Shown here piece by piece: positions 1 through 9,937 of a stretch of DNA of 64,000 nt. A program made the position numbers and the translations under genes. Every line of letters begins with the position of its first letter. Position 1 is the stretch's first letter. The stretch lies in the NCBI GenBank assembly GCA_903880855.1, contig CAIRQX010000039.1:1-64000 (forward strand), read 5' to 3'. A model generated the notes under the pieces. That model did not search any database. It was not told where the DNA came from and saw only the letters and a list, made by a program, of their open reading frames with translations. The stretch comes from an uncultured Burkholderiales bacterium. Its GTDB lineage: Bacteria > Pseudomonadota > Gammaproteobacteria > Burkholderiales > Burkholderiaceae_C.

Positions 1-728
1 AGCAAACCAAAGGCCAAAGGCGAATAAGCCAACAACGACACATTCAACCGATGGCAGGTTTCATCTAAGGCGTTTTCAAAAGTACGGTTGACCAGGCAGT
101 AAGGGTTTTGAATGGTGTGCACTCGGGGCAAGCCATGTTGATCCGCCAAGCGAATAAATTCATGCACGCCGTAAGGGGTTTCATTGGATAGGCCAATGTG
201 TCGGACTTTTCCAGCTTTCACCAACTTGGACAAGGCCTCCAACTGCTCATGGATAGACGTAGCGCTATTGTCTTTGGCTGGGTCGAAATAAACGATGCCA
301 AACGCAGGCACATGGCGCTCGGGCCAGTGGATTTGGTAGAGGTCGATCACATCGGTTTTAAGACGTTTGAGACTGGCATCGCAGGAATTCAAAATGTCTT
401 GCGCGGTCATGCCTAAGCCTTCGCGTACCCACGCCATGCCTCTGGATGGGCCGGCCACCTTGGTGGCCAGCACGAGTTTTTGTCGAACACCTGGGTGTTT
501 GGTAAACCAGTTTCCCAAAATCGTCTCAGTCGCACCGAAAGTTTCAGCCTTGGCTGGGACTGAATACATCTCTGACGTATCCAAGAAGTTCACACCACGT
601 TCTAAAGACCGATCAAGAATCGCATGCGAATCGGCTTCGCTGACCTGCTCGCCAAAAGTCATTGTTCCCAAACAAATCGGGGTGACGCGCAAATCACTGC
701 TGCCCAGTGAGACCAAGGGGAAAGACAT
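1..728 (-). CDS. Aldo/keto reductase (Tas-like), C-terminus cut by window edge
   Basis: This open frame is not in the ORF track because it runs off the left edge. Read on the minus strand it begins MSFPLVSLGSSDLRVTPICL and continues with GTMTFGEQ, an NFLDTSEMY stretch holding the catalytic Asp/Tyr of the aldo/keto reductase barrel, and IDLYQIHWP, all typical of Tas/YghZ-type NADPH-dependent reductases. About 242 residues are present, so roughly the last third of a usual 340-350 residue protein is missing. It lies 40 bp downstream of the acyl-CoA synthetase on the same strand and may be co-transcribed with it. The physiological substrate cannot be told from the sequence. Confidence 0.85.
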   Translation of the reverse strand, partial: MSFPLVSLGSSDLRVTPICLGTMTFGEQVSEADSHAILDRSLERGVNFLDTSEMYSVPAKAETFGATETILGNWFTKHPGVRQKLVLATKVAGPSRGMAWVREGLGMTAQDILNSCDASLKRLKTDVIDLYQIHWPERHVPAFGIVYFDPAKDNSATSIHEQLEALSKLVKAGKVRHIGLSNETPYGVHEFIRLADQHGLPRVHTIQNPYCLVNRTFENALDETCHRLNVSLLAYSPLAFGL

Positions 729-768
729 TTCTAGAACTCCAAGAATCGGTTTTTCAAAGCGGGTAAGT

Positions 769-2598
769 CTAATGCCTAGCCTTCAAAGCGGCTCTTTCCT
801 CCTCTTGCAGGCGTAAAACCCGCCTTTGCACCTTACCCGTCGTGGTCATGGGCAACTCAGCGATGAATTCGATCTCTTTGGGGTACTCATACGGCGCCAG
901 CTTGCCGCGCACGTGGGTTTGCAGCTCAGCGATGAGGGCTTCACTGGCTTGAAAACCAGCCGCCAACACCACATAGGCTTTGACCAAAGCGCCCCGTTCG
1001 GGGTCAGGCTTTGGCACCACGGCCGCATTGGCAACGGCGGGGTGTTTGACCAAACAGTTTTCTACTTCACTCGGACCAATGCGGTACCCAGCTGCTTTGA
1101 ACACATCGTCAGCGCGGCCTTGGTACCAGAGATAGCCGTCCTTGTCGCGCACGGCCAAGTCACCCGTGCGGCACCAGTCGCCCGTGAACTTGCCCTGCGT
1201 GGATCGTGGGTTTTTCCAATAGCCCAAAAAGAAAATTGGATCTGGCTCGCCATGTTGGTTGAATCGGTGCAAAGCCACATCTCCAGGTACTCCGACAGCA
1301 CACTCGTTGCCGTCCTCGTCGATTACTGCCACGCGGTGGCCTGGGTAACCCTTGCCCATGCTGCCAGGCTTGGCGGGCCAACCGGCGTTGTGTCGATGCG
1401 CGACAGGGGTTTGTCCACCGCCACTCGCCCATTCCATCGCGCAATTGCCCACGATGTAATTGATTTCGGTTTGGCCAAACATCTCGTTGACCGTCACACC
1501 CAATTGCTTTTGGCAATAAGCAAACACCGCGTCGCCCACCGCTTCGCCCGCACTCATCATGGCTTGGAGTTGAAGCTTGAATTGGCTGCGCGGCGTGGGG
1601 TAGGCCTTCATCATGGCCTTGAGTGCAGTGGGAAATAAAAACGAGTGCGTAACGGCATGAGCCTCCATCAAACCAAAAGCCAACTCAGGGCTGAAGCGTC
1701 CGTTGTGAGCCACGATGGGTCGGCCAAAGTACAGCGTGGGAAGTAATGCGTCCATCAAGCCACCAGTCCAAGCCCAATCGGCTGGAGACCAGAAAACGCT
1801 AGGAAACTTACCGGTCGGCAACTGTTGCGAATTGACCTTATCGGTTGGCGAAAAACCAAACCAGTTTTGGCTACACACGAAACCCGTCAAGTTACCAATC
1901 AAAGCCCGATGCGGAATTAGCGCGCCCTTAGGAGGGCCAGTGGTTCCGCTGGTGTAAATCAAGACTGCAGCATCGTCCGCTTGGGTGATGACGGGAATAA
2001 AACTGTGTTTTGATTTCTTATTACTAGTGTCACTCGCAGACGCTTTACCTTCATGCGCAACATGACGCCCACCGGCATCTTGGATTTGCAAGGCATCTAA
2101 GCGAACCACTTCACGCAAAGCGATGCATTCACCCTTTACCTGCAACACCTGCTCAAGCGAAGCACCATCTACCAAAGCCACCACCGCCTCGCTGTCATTC
2201 AGCCGGTAAGACAAAGCATCCGGCCCGAACAGTAAAGACAAGGGCATCGCTACTGCACCCATTTGCATCACCGCGATATAGGCCACCGCTGTCTCAAAGC
2301 GTTGTGGCAAAACAATCGCCACACGGTCGCCCTTTTGCGCCCCCATCGCTTGTAAGCGCAAACTCAAATCGTCTGCTGCCTTCTGTAACTGCGCAAAGCT
2401 GTAGGAGCGATGCGCACCCCCCGTGTGGTGTTCGATGATCGCAGTGCGTTGGGCGGCATCCGTTTGCGCCGCCCATCGCTGGCTACAAACTTGGGCCATA
2501 TTGAAATTTGCTGGTACCGACCAACCAAAGCTGTGCTGCATAGCAGCATAAAAATCGCCCGTCGCGCGGGCGTTGTCGTTTGTATGACGCGAAGACAT
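769..2598 (-). CDS. AMP-dependent acyl-CoA synthetase
   Basis: This 609-residue adenylate-forming ligase would activate a short- or medium-chain carboxylic acid to its acyl-CoA with ATP and CoA. Visible motifs are the P-loop-like YTSGTTGPPKGALIPH (about residue 215), MFGQTEINYIVG, the Asp motif TGDLAVRDKDGYLWYQGRADD and the C-terminal GKVQRR, which carries the catalytic Lys. The spacing resembles acetyl-CoA synthetase or ACSM-like enzymes more than long-chain FadD proteins. Its ATG is only 13 bp from the start of the divergent hydrolase gene, so each promoter probably lies inside the other's 5' coding region or upstream of it. The natural acid is unknown. Confidence 0.85.
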   Translation of the reverse strand: MSSRHTNDNARATGDFYAAMQHSFGWSVPANFNMAQVCSQRWAAQTDAAQRTAIIEHHTGGAHRSYSFAQLQKAADDLSLRLQAMGAQKGDRVAIVLPQRFETAVAYIAVMQMGAVAMPLSLLFGPDALSYRLNDSEAVVALVDGASLEQVLQVKGECIALREVVRLDALQIQDAGGRHVAHEGKASASDTSNKKSKHSFIPVITQADDAAVLIYTSGTTGPPKGALIPHRALIGNLTGFVCSQNWFGFSPTDKVNSQQLPTGKFPSVFWSPADWAWTGGLMDALLPTLYFGRPIVAHNGRFSPELAFGLMEAHAVTHSFLFPTALKAMMKAYPTPRSQFKLQLQAMMSAGEAVGDAVFAYCQKQLGVTVNEMFGQTEINYIVGNCAMEWASGGGQTPVAHRHNAGWPAKPGSMGKGYPGHRVAVIDEDGNECAVGVPGDVALHRFNQHGEPDPIFFLGYWKNPRSTQGKFTGDWCRTGDLAVRDKDGYLWYQGRADDVFKAAGYRIGPSEVENCLVKHPAVANAAVVPKPDPERGALVKAYVVLAAGFQASEALIAELQTHVRGKLAPYEYPKEIEFIAELPMTTTGKVQRRVLRLQEEERAALKARH

Positions 2599-2611
2599 TT
2601 CTAGGGTCCTT

Positions 2612-3526
2612 ATGATTCAAACAATGTACCCAATTCAAAAAGAAGCGCGTAGCGAGTTTGTACCGATACGCCAACTCAACTACCACGTGCGCCAATGGGG
2701 CACGCCAGACAACAACACCCCACCCTTGGTCATGGTCCATGGCTGGATGGACGTTTCTGCTTCGTTTCAGTTCGTAGTCGACGCCTTGGCTCAAGACCGC
2801 TGGATCATCGCGCCTGACTGGCGCGGTTTTGGACTCACCGAAACGCCCAACCAAGACAACTACTGGTTTCCAGACTACCTCGCCGACCTAGACTTCTTAC
2901 TAGACCACTATGTCGGCGACCGCAGCATCCACTTACTTGGTCACAGTATGGGTGGACATATCGCCACTTTGTATGCGGGCGTGCGCCCAGAGCGCGTAGA
3001 CAAACTGATCAATCTTGAGGGCTTTGGCATGGCTGCCTCCCGACCTGCCCAAGCCGCAGGGCGCTATGCCAAATGGATAGACGAACTCAAAACCATGCAC
3101 AAAGGCGCGCTAGACCTTAAACCTTACGCCAACCTAGAAGGTGTAGCCAGGCGTCTTATGAAAACCAATCCACGCCTCAGTAGCGATAAAGCCCATTGGT
3201 TGGCCAGCCATTGGGCACAGCCCAATGCACAAGGAGAATGGCGAATCTTGGGGCATGCCGCCCACAAAATCATCAACGCCCAATTGTTCAAAGTTGACGA
3301 AGTGCTGGGCATTTACGAGCGCATCACCGCACCTACCCTGTTCGCCATGGCCGATACCGACAGCCTGACCCAGTGGTGGAAAGACAAATACACCTTGGAC
3401 GAATTCAAACAGCGCATCGCCTCGGTGCCTGACCTACGGCACGCAGTCATCGAAGACGCGGGCCATATGCTGCACCATGACCAACCCGAAAAATTAGCCC
3501 GCCTTATCGAAGAATTCCTGGCCTAA
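2612..3526 (+). CDS. Alpha/beta hydrolase
   Basis: This 304-residue alpha/beta-hydrolase fold protein shows the oxyanion region MVHGWMDVSASF, the nucleophile elbow LLGHSMGGHIA (Ser in GHSMGG, about residue 113) and a C-terminal EDAGHMLHHDQPE giving the catalytic His. It lacks a signal peptide, so it is probably cytoplasmic. It is divergent from the acyl-CoA synthetase with a 13-bp gap. The ATG at 2612 has AGGG a few bases upstream; an in-frame ATG at 2624 is the alternative. The pairing with an acyl-CoA ligase hints at ester or thioester substrates, but this is inference. Confidence 0.8.
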   Translation: MIQTMYPIQKEARSEFVPIRQLNYHVRQWGTPDNNTPPLVMVHGWMDVSASFQFVVDALAQDRWIIAPDWRGFGLTETPNQDNYWFPDYLADLDFLLDHYVGDRSIHLLGHSMGGHIATLYAGVRPERVDKLINLEGFGMAASRPAQAAGRYAKWIDELKTMHKGALDLKPYANLEGVARRLMKTNPRLSSDKAHWLASHWAQPNAQGEWRILGHAAHKIINAQLFKVDEVLGIYERITAPTLFAMADTDSLTQWWKDKYTLDEFKQRIASVPDLRHAVIEDAGHMLHHDQPEKLARLIEEFLA

Positions 3527-3589
3527 ATTGCTCTGCTTGCGCACGTGAGAAAATCACGGGTTGTATCCGTCACGTAAAGAAGAAGCACC

Positions 3590-4694
3590 ATGGAAGCAGA
3601 ACGCACCAACCTCATTGGCACCACTTTGGCCGACCTCACAGTTCGTACCGTCGAACTTCGGGGGTATCTTTGACTTCGATGCCAAATCTGAGCGTTTAAG
3701 AACTGTCAACGCCTCGCTAGAAGACCCCAAAGTCTGGGACGACCCCAAAAAAGCCCAAGAGCTTGGGCGTGAGAAAAAAATGCTGGATGGTGTCGTCGTT
3801 ACCATCACCCACCTAACCCAATCGCTTGCCGATAACACCGAACTCTTCGAAATGAGTAAGGCTGATGGCGATGACGACGGTCTCGTCACCATTGAGGCCG
3901 ACACGCTGTCTTTGGTCAAAACCATCGAAGACCTCGAATTTCGCCGCATGTTCAGCCAAGAGGCGGACCCTTGCAATGCCTTCCTCGACATCCAAGCCGG
4001 CGCAGGTGGCACCGAAGCTTGCGACTGGGCCAGCATGTTGCTGCGCCAATATTTGAAATACGCCGAACGCAAAGGTTTCAAAACTACAGTCGAAGACGAA
4101 TCGGCCGGTGACGTGGCGGGCATCAAAGGCGCGACCATCAAAATCGAAGGCGAGTACGCTTTCGGCCTGTTGCGCACCGAAACCGGCGTTCACCGTTTGG
4201 TGCGCAAATCTCCGTTCGACAGTTCAGGCGGACGTCACACCAGTTTTGCCAGCGTCTTTGTCTATCCGGAGATCGATGATTCGATTCAGATTGACATCAA
4301 CCCTGCCGATGTCCGCACCGACACTTTCCGAGCCAGCGGTGCGGGTGGTCAACACATCAACAAAACCGACTCTGCCGTGCGTCTGACGCACATCCCTACG
4401 GGCATCGTCGTGCAGTGCCAAGATGGTCGTAGCCAACACAGCAACAAAGACGTGGCCTGGAAGCGCCTGCGCTCGCGCTTGTACGACTTCGAAATGCGCA
4501 AACGCCAAGAGGCCCAACAAAAACTCGAAGACACCAAAACCGATGTCGGCTGGGGCCATCAGATTCGCAGCTATGTTTTGGACAACAGCCGCATCAAAGA
4601 TTTGCGCACCAATGTAGAAATCTCCAACACCCAAAAAGTTTTGGATGGCGATTTAGACGCCTTCATCGAAGCTTCTCTAAAACAAGGTGTGTAG
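3590..4694 (+). CDS. prfB: Peptide chain release factor 2, programmed +1 frameshift
   Basis: RF2 terminates translation at UGA and UAA. The ORF track shows a TTG-started frame at 3561, but the true gene starts at ATG 3590 ([16 protein letters not shown]), reads 27 codons to an in-frame TGA at 3671, and continues in the +1 frame from GAC at 3672. The product is about 367 residues, matching the family (E. coli 365). The stop-codon recognition tripeptide SPF is seen in [12 protein letters not shown] and the peptidyl-hydrolysis motif GGQ in [15 protein letters not shown]. pepN follows 46 bp downstream. Any single-frame annotation would give a wrong N-terminus. Confidence 0.97.
3656..3674 (+). promoter_or_regulatory. 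RF2 programmed +1 frameshift site
   Basis: The sequence CTTCGGGGGTATCTTTGAC contains the Shine-Dalgarno-like GGGGG, the slippery CTT and the in-frame stop TGA followed by C, spaced as in the E. coli prfB site (AGGGGGTATCTTTGAC). When RF2 is scarce the ribosome shifts from CTT to TTT and continues in the new frame, so RF2 autoregulates its own synthesis. The only difference in the core is C for A just before the G run. Confidence 0.97.
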
Positions 4695-4740
4695 ACATTC
4701 AAGTCTGCACGCCTATTGACCACACTTAGGAAACACACCC

Positions 4741-7434
4741 ATGTACCGTGAAGGCACTGCCCCATTGATCCAACGCGCGGATTACACCGCACCCGCGTTT
4801 TGGATAGACAGCGTCGATTTAACGTTTGACCTAGACCCCGCCAAAACCCGCGTGCTCAACAAAATGGTGGTGCGCCGCAATGCAGATGTTCCCGCGCAAG
4901 CATTGCGCTTGGACGGCGACGGTCTCAACCTCTCGCGCGTCTTGGTCAACGGCCAAGGCACCTCTTTCAAGATGGACGGCGACAAACTGGTGCTGGAAAA
5001 CTTGCCAGAAGGCGATGCACCGATAAACTTAGAAATCTTCACCACCTGTTTTCCTATTAAAAACACTGCGTTGACAGGCTTGTACGTGAGCAACGACTCC
5101 TTCTTCACCCAATGTGAAGCAGAAGGCTTTAGACGCATCACCTACTTTCTAGACCGTCCCGATGTCATGTCAAGTTACAGCGTCACGCTGCGGGCAGACA
5201 AAAAGGCTTACCCAGTTCTTTTGAGCAACGGCAACTTGGTCGAAACTGGTGACTTAGAAGAAGGCCGTCACTTTGCTAGATGGGTCGACCCACATAAAAA
5301 ACCTTGCTACCTCTTCGCGTTGGTCGCAGGCCAGTTGGTATGCCGCGAACAGCGCATCAAAGCCCCTTCTGGCAAAGAACATCTGTTGCAGGTCTATGTT
5401 CGTCCTGGCGATCTAGACAAAACCGAACATGCGATGAACTCCCTGATGGCCAGCGTGGCATGGGACGAGCACCGTTTTGGTTTGAGTTTGGACTTGGAGC
5501 GCTTCATGATCGTTGCGACCAGTGACTTCAACATGGGCGCCATGGAAAACAAGGGTTTGAATATTTTCAACACCAAGTTTGTACTAGCCAATTCGTCTAC
5601 TGCAACCGACACTGACTATGCCAATATCGAAAGCGTCGTCGGCCACGAATATTTCCATAACTGGACTGGCAACCGCATCACTTGCCGTGACTGGTTCCAA
5701 CTCTCGCTCAAAGAGGGCTTGACCGTTTTCCGCGACCAAGAGTTCAGTCAAGATCTCGCAGCGCAAGCGCTTAAAGATAACCCCATCGCAGCGGCTTCTG
5801 CCAAGGCTGTCAAACGCATCGAAGACGTTCGCTTGTTGCGCACCGTGCAATTTGCCGAAGACGCAGGTCCGATGGCGCATCCGGTGCGCCCTGACAGCTA
5901 TGTAGAAATCAATAACTTCTACACCGTCACCATTTATGAAAAAGGCGCCGAGGTGGTGCGCATGATGCAAACGCTCACCAGCAGAGAAGGTTTTGCCAAA
6001 GGCATGGCGCTTTACTTTGATCGCCATGATGGCCAAGCTGTCACCTGCGATGACTTCGCACAATGCATTGCCGACGCTAACCCAGGCTCTGCGCTTGCCC
6101 AGCACCTTGACCCATTCAAACGTTGGTATTCCCAAGCGGGCACTCCACGCGTCAAAGCTTCTGGAGTTTTCGATCCTGCAAACAAACGTTACTCTCTCAC
6201 TTTGAGCCAAAGTTGCGCAGCGAGTGTGGATCAAAATACCAAAGAGCCATTTGTAGTTCCTGTGTCTTTTGGACTATTGGCTGCTGACGGTAGAGAGATC
6301 TTGCCAACGCAATTACTGGTGCTTACACAAACCTCGCAAAGTTTTGACTTTGATGCACTAGACATCCGCGATGGTCTAGCACCAGTACCCTCCTTGTTGC
6401 GCGAATTCAGCGCGCCTGTGGTGCTGGATTTAGAAGTCACACCAGATCAACGCTTGGTTCAACTCGCGCACGACACTGATCCTTTTAACCAATGGGAAGC
6501 TGCGCAACAACTTTGCTTGCAATCTGCGCTGGAAGCCATCGCTTCTGATGTCACCCCCAATGCGGTGTTAAGCCCAGAATTATTAAAGGCCTTGTCGCTC
6601 GTTCTCAAACACCCCACCTTGGATCCAGCGTTCAAAGACCTGGTGCTGACTTTGCCCTCCGAGTCTTATATTGCAGAACAACTCAGCGTGGTCGATCCGC
6701 AACGCGTGCATGCAGTCCGCGAAGCTATGCGATTGCAATTGGCAACCGCTTTGCATGCCGATTGGGTGTGGGCGTTCGATGCGCATCGTGACAACGGAAT
6801 CTACGCACCTGATCCCGTTTCTAGTGGGCGTCGCGCTTTGAGTGGATTAGCGCTCACGATGTTGTGTTTGCATGGAGTCCATGCAAAAGATAACAGCTGG
6901 CCGCACAGAACACTTTTGCACTTCACCAAGGCCAGCAATATGACGGATCGCTTCAATGCACTGAGTGCGTTGGTGCAATCGGGCCACTCCTTGTCTGCAG
7001 AAGCGTTGGCTATTTTTTACAAAATATTCTCTAACGAAGCCTTGGTCATCGACAAGTGGTTTGCTTTACAAGCGGGTGCTAGTGACCGCGGCGGGAATAT
7101 CTTGCCCACCGTGCGTCAGTTGTTACAACACCCAGATTTCTCTATGAAGAACCCCAATCGCGCACGCAGCCTTGTGTTTAGTTATTGCAGCGCTAACCCA
7201 GGCGCTTTCCACCGTAGCGATGCGGCTGGTTATGTGTTTTGGAGTGACCGTGTTTTAGAAATGGACGCCATGAATCCACAAGTCGCTGCGCGTTTAGCAC
7301 GTGCGCTGGATCGTTGGAGCCATTTGGCAGAGCCTTATCGCTCAGCTGCCAAAGTAGCGATTGAACGTGTGGCTGCAAAACCTGATTTAAGCAACGATGT
7401 GCGCGAGGTTGTCTCTCGCGCCCTTTCTCAATAA
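4741..7434 (+). CDS. pepN: Aminopeptidase N (M1 family)
   Basis: This 897-residue cytosolic zinc aminopeptidase removes N-terminal residues from peptides. The exopeptidase motif [11 protein letters not shown] (about residue 262) is followed by the zinc site [26 protein letters not shown], with two His of HEXXH and the downstream Glu. The length and C-terminal ARM-like domain match the E. coli PepN subfamily (870 residues) rather than eukaryotic-type M1 enzymes. It lies between prfB and fbp on the same strand (46 and 17 bp gaps). Confidence 0.95.
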   Translation: MYREGTAPLIQRADYTAPAFWIDSVDLTFDLDPAKTRVLNKMVVRRNADVPAQALRLDGDGLNLSRVLVNGQGTSFKMDGDKLVLENLPEGDAPINLEIFTTCFPIKNTALTGLYVSNDSFFTQCEAEGFRRITYFLDRPDVMSSYSVTLRADKKAYPVLLSNGNLVETGDLEEGRHFARWVDPHKKPCYLFALVAGQLVCREQRIKAPSGKEHLLQVYVRPGDLDKTEHAMNSLMASVAWDEHRFGLSLDLERFMIVATSDFNMGAMENKGLNIFNTKFVLANSSTATDTDYANIESVVGHEYFHNWTGNRITCRDWFQLSLKEGLTVFRDQEFSQDLAAQALKDNPIAAASAKAVKRIEDVRLLRTVQFAEDAGPMAHPVRPDSYVEINNFYTVTIYEKGAEVVRMMQTLTSREGFAKGMALYFDRHDGQAVTCDDFAQCIADANPGSALAQHLDPFKRWYSQAGTPRVKASGVFDPANKRYSLTLSQSCAASVDQNTKEPFVVPVSFGLLAADGREILPTQLLVLTQTSQSFDFDALDIRDGLAPVPSLLREFSAPVVLDLEVTPDQRLVQLAHDTDPFNQWEAAQQLCLQSALEAIASDVTPNAVLSPELLKALSLVLKHPTLDPAFKDLVLTLPSESYIAEQLSVVDPQRVHAVREAMRLQLATALHADWVWAFDAHRDNGIYAPDPVSSGRRALSGLALTMLCLHGVHAKDNSWPHRTLLHFTKASNMTDRFNALSALVQSGHSLSAEALAIFYKIFSNEALVIDKWFALQAGASDRGGNILPTVRQLLQHPDFSMKNPNRARSLVFSYCSANPGAFHRSDAAGYVFWSDRVLEMDAMNPQVAARLARALDRWSHLAEPYRSAAKVAIERVAAKPDLSNDVREVVSRALSQ

Positions 7435-7451
7435 GACACGAAGGAAGCACG

Positions 7452-8465
7452 ATGAGTATTTCTCTCACCCGCTATTTGGTCGAAGAGCAACGCGCCAAAG
7501 GCCGCATTCCCTCTGAACTACGTTTGTTGCTTGAAGTGGTAGCTCGCGCTTGCAAAAGCATTAGCCATGCCGTCAACAAAGGTGCATTGGGCAGTGAGCT
7601 TGGCGATGTTATGGGCTCGGCTGGAAGCGAAAACGTACAAGGTGAGGTTCAAAAGAAACTCGACATCATTGCCAACAATGTATTGATTGAAGCCAATGAA
7701 TGGGGTGGCCACTTGGCCGCTATGGCATCTGAAGAGATGGACAGTATTCACGTGGTGCCGAATCGTTATCCGCAAGGCGAATACCTGTTGATGTTTGATC
7801 CACTCGATGGATCTAGCAACATTGAAGTCAATGTGAGCATCGGCACTATCTTCAGCGTTCTAAAAAAGGTGAGTAGTAACGCTGCAGTAACCGAACAAGA
7901 TTTTTTACAGCCCGGTACCCAACAAGTTGCTGCTGGGTATTGCGTGTATGGCCCGCAAACTACTCTGGTCTTAACCGTGGGAGATGGCGTTGCTATGTTC
8001 ACATTGGACCGCGAGCAAGGCTCGTTTGTCCTCACCCAAGAAAACGTAAAAATCCCAGAAGACACTAAAGAATTCGCCATCAACATGAGCAATATGCGGC
8101 ATTGGGATGCGCCCGTAAAACGTTATATTGACGAATGCTTGGCAGGAAAAGAAGGCCCGCGCGGCAAAGACTTCAATATGCGTTGGATTGCTTCTATGGT
8201 GGCCGACGTCCATCGCATCTTGACCCGTGGCGGCATATTCATGTATCCCTGGGACAAACGCGAACCTGAGAAACCTGGGAAGTTACGTTTGATGTATGAA
8301 GCTAATCCTATGAGTTGGCTGATCGAGCAAGCCGGCGGGGCTGCAACCAATGGCAAGCAGCGCATTTTGGAGCTTGAACCCACACAACTGCATCAACGTG
8401 TCAGCGTGATTTTGGGATCTAAGAATGAGGTGGAACGGGTGACTAAATATCACGTCACTCCATAA
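7452..8465 (+). CDS. fbp: Fructose-1,6-bisphosphatase class I
   Basis: This 337-residue enzyme hydrolyses fructose-1,6-bisphosphate to fructose-6-phosphate in gluconeogenesis. The metal-binding motif [20 protein letters not shown] is intact, as are YMYPWDKR-like and [12 protein letters not shown] segments characteristic of class I FBPase. GAAGGA precedes the ATG as a ribosome binding site. It is 17 bp after pepN and convergent with livF (11 bp gap). Gluconeogenesis fits an organism living on organic acids and amino compounds. Confidence 0.95.
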   Translation: MSISLTRYLVEEQRAKGRIPSELRLLLEVVARACKSISHAVNKGALGSELGDVMGSAGSENVQGEVQKKLDIIANNVLIEANEWGGHLAAMASEEMDSIHVVPNRYPQGEYLLMFDPLDGSSNIEVNVSIGTIFSVLKKVSSNAAVTEQDFLQPGTQQVAAGYCVYGPQTTLVLTVGDGVAMFTLDREQGSFVLTQENVKIPEDTKEFAINMSNMRHWDAPVKRYIDECLAGKEGPRGKDFNMRWIASMVADVHRILTRGGIFMYPWDKREPEKPGKLRLMYEANPMSWLIEQAGGAATNGKQRILELEPTQLHQRVSVILGSKNEVERVTKYHVTP

Positions 8466-8476
8466 AATATTCAACC

Positions 8477-9187
8477 TCAAACCCCGATATAGCGCTGCCA
8501 CAAAGCGCGATCAGACTCAAGTGCACCTGAGCCACCCTGCCACACCACCTTACCGCGCTCAATGAGGGTGTGTTGGTCGGCCAGTTGCACGAGTTTTTGT
8601 ACATATTTATCTATCACCAAAATGCTTTGACCCTCTGCGCGTAAAGCATGTAGGCAACGCCAAATATCTTCACGCACTAGAGGAGCGAGTCCTTCAGTGG
8701 CTTCATCGAGCACCAGCAAATGGGGATTTGTCATCAATGCGCGGCCAATGGCCAACATTTGCTGCTCGCCACCTGAGAGTTGATTACCCATATGCCGGTG
8801 CCGCTCTTGCAACCGTGGAAATAAAGCATAAACACGCTCAAGTGTCCAAGGTGCATTAGTGTGATTACGGTTGCCAGCAAACGCCAGTAAGTTTTCGCGT
8901 ACAGACAAGGTTGGGAAAATCATGCGCCCCTCAGGCACCAAAGCCATGCCCATGCATGCAATGTGATCGGCAGATCTTCCATCCACACGCTCTCCACAAA
9001 ATCGCACTGTTCCACCCATACCAGGCGTTAGGCCTAAGACAGCGCGTACTATTGTAGTTTTACCCATGCCATTGCGACCCAGCAAGGTGGAGGCGCCACC
9101 AGAAGCTATAGAAAAACTCACACCAAACAACACTTGGCTATTGCCGTATCCTGCTTGCAAGTCTTTCACTTCAAGAAGCGTACTCAT
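8477..9187 (-). CDS. livF: Branched-chain-type ABC transporter ATP-binding protein LivF
   Basis: This 236-residue ATPase has Walker A GRNGMGKTT, signature LSGGEQQMLAIGRAL and Walker B LLVLDEATEGLAP, with the short C-terminus typical of LivF. It powers the importer together with LivG. It is the last gene of the minus-strand run substrate-binding protein-livH-livM-livG-livF, 3 bp after livG. HAAT-family systems carry branched-chain amino acids, amides, urea or aromatic acids; the substrate here is not determined. Confidence 0.92.
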   Translation of the reverse strand: MSTLLEVKDLQAGYGNSQVLFGVSFSIASGGASTLLGRNGMGKTTIVRAVLGLTPGMGGTVRFCGERVDGRSADHIACMGMALVPEGRMIFPTLSVRENLLAFAGNRNHTNAPWTLERVYALFPRLQERHRHMGNQLSGGEQQMLAIGRALMTNPHLLVLDEATEGLAPLVREDIWRCLHALRAEGQSILVIDKYVQKLVQLADQHTLIERGKVVWQGGSGALESDRALWQRYIGV

Positions 9188-9190
9188 GGC

Positions 9191-9937
9191 TTAAGCATCG
9201 CCCAGATAGGCATGTTGAACTGCCACATCGTTTTTGATTTGGTCAGCGTTTCCACTTGCCACAACCCGTCCAGACACCAGCACTGAAATCGTATCGGCCA
9301 GGCGAAATACCGCGTCCATATCGTGCTCGACCAACACAATCGTTGTGTTGCCGCGCAAACTTTTCAATAACTCCACCATACGCTGCGACTCATCAGGGCC
9401 CATGCCCGCCATTGGCTCATCTAACAGCATCAGCTTTGGGTTTGTACATAAAACAAGTCCGACTTCCAATTGACGCTGCGCGCCATGCGATAGCGTACCT
9501 GCAGCTTGCATGCGGTGATCTGAGAGACCCATGCGCTCAGCCATCGTATCGGCTTGGATGAAGCGCGCGCGATCTCTACTTGCCCCCCTCCAAAAGCCAA
9601 AGCCACTTTTCTGAGTCGCAAGAATTGCCAAAGCCAAGTTGTCTTGCACACTCAAATGCGGAAACACACTGGTGATTTGGTATGAACGAACCAAGCCTTG
9701 CCGCGCACGCTGATGTAGGGGCAGTTGTGTCACGTCATGGCCATCAAACACAATCCGTCCTTTATCTGCATGCATAGCGCCGGAAATATGGTGTATCAAC
9801 GTAGTTTTGCCCGCACCGTTCGGTCCAATCAGCGCGTGAATTTCACCTGTTTGAACCGACAAGCTAGTGTGGTCCAAGGCGACCAAACCACCAAAACTTT
9901 TGGTCAGGCTCTCCACATAAAGCAAAGGCGTAGTCAT
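9191..9937 (-). CDS. livG: Branched-chain-type ABC transporter ATP-binding protein LivG
   Basis: This 248-residue ATPase has Walker A GPNGAGKTTLIHHISG, a signature region LSHGAQRQLEVGL and Walker B LMLLDEPMAGMGPDES. The LivG mark is the longer insert after Walker A. The signature reads LSHGAQ in place of LSGGEQ, as is usual in LivG and urea-type UrtD proteins. It overlaps livM by 4 bp, indicating translational coupling. Confidence 0.92.
   Translation of the reverse strand: MTTPLLYVESLTKSFGGLVALDHTSLSVQTGEIHALIGPNGAGKTTLIHHISGAMHADKGRIVFDGHDVTQLPLHQRARQGLVRSYQITSVFPHLSVQDNLALAILATQKSGFGFWRGASRDRARFIQADTMAERMGLSDHRMQAAGTLSHGAQRQLEVGLVLCTNPKLMLLDEPMAGMGPDESQRMVELLKSLRGNTTIVLVEHDMDAVFRLADTISVLVSGRVVASGNADQIKNDVAVQHAYLGDA

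Noticed and set aside
826-1638. 270-residue plus-strand ORF in the track
   Set aside because: It is a shadow of the acyl-CoA synthetase on the opposite strand; no domain and His-rich, Arg-rich antisense composition.
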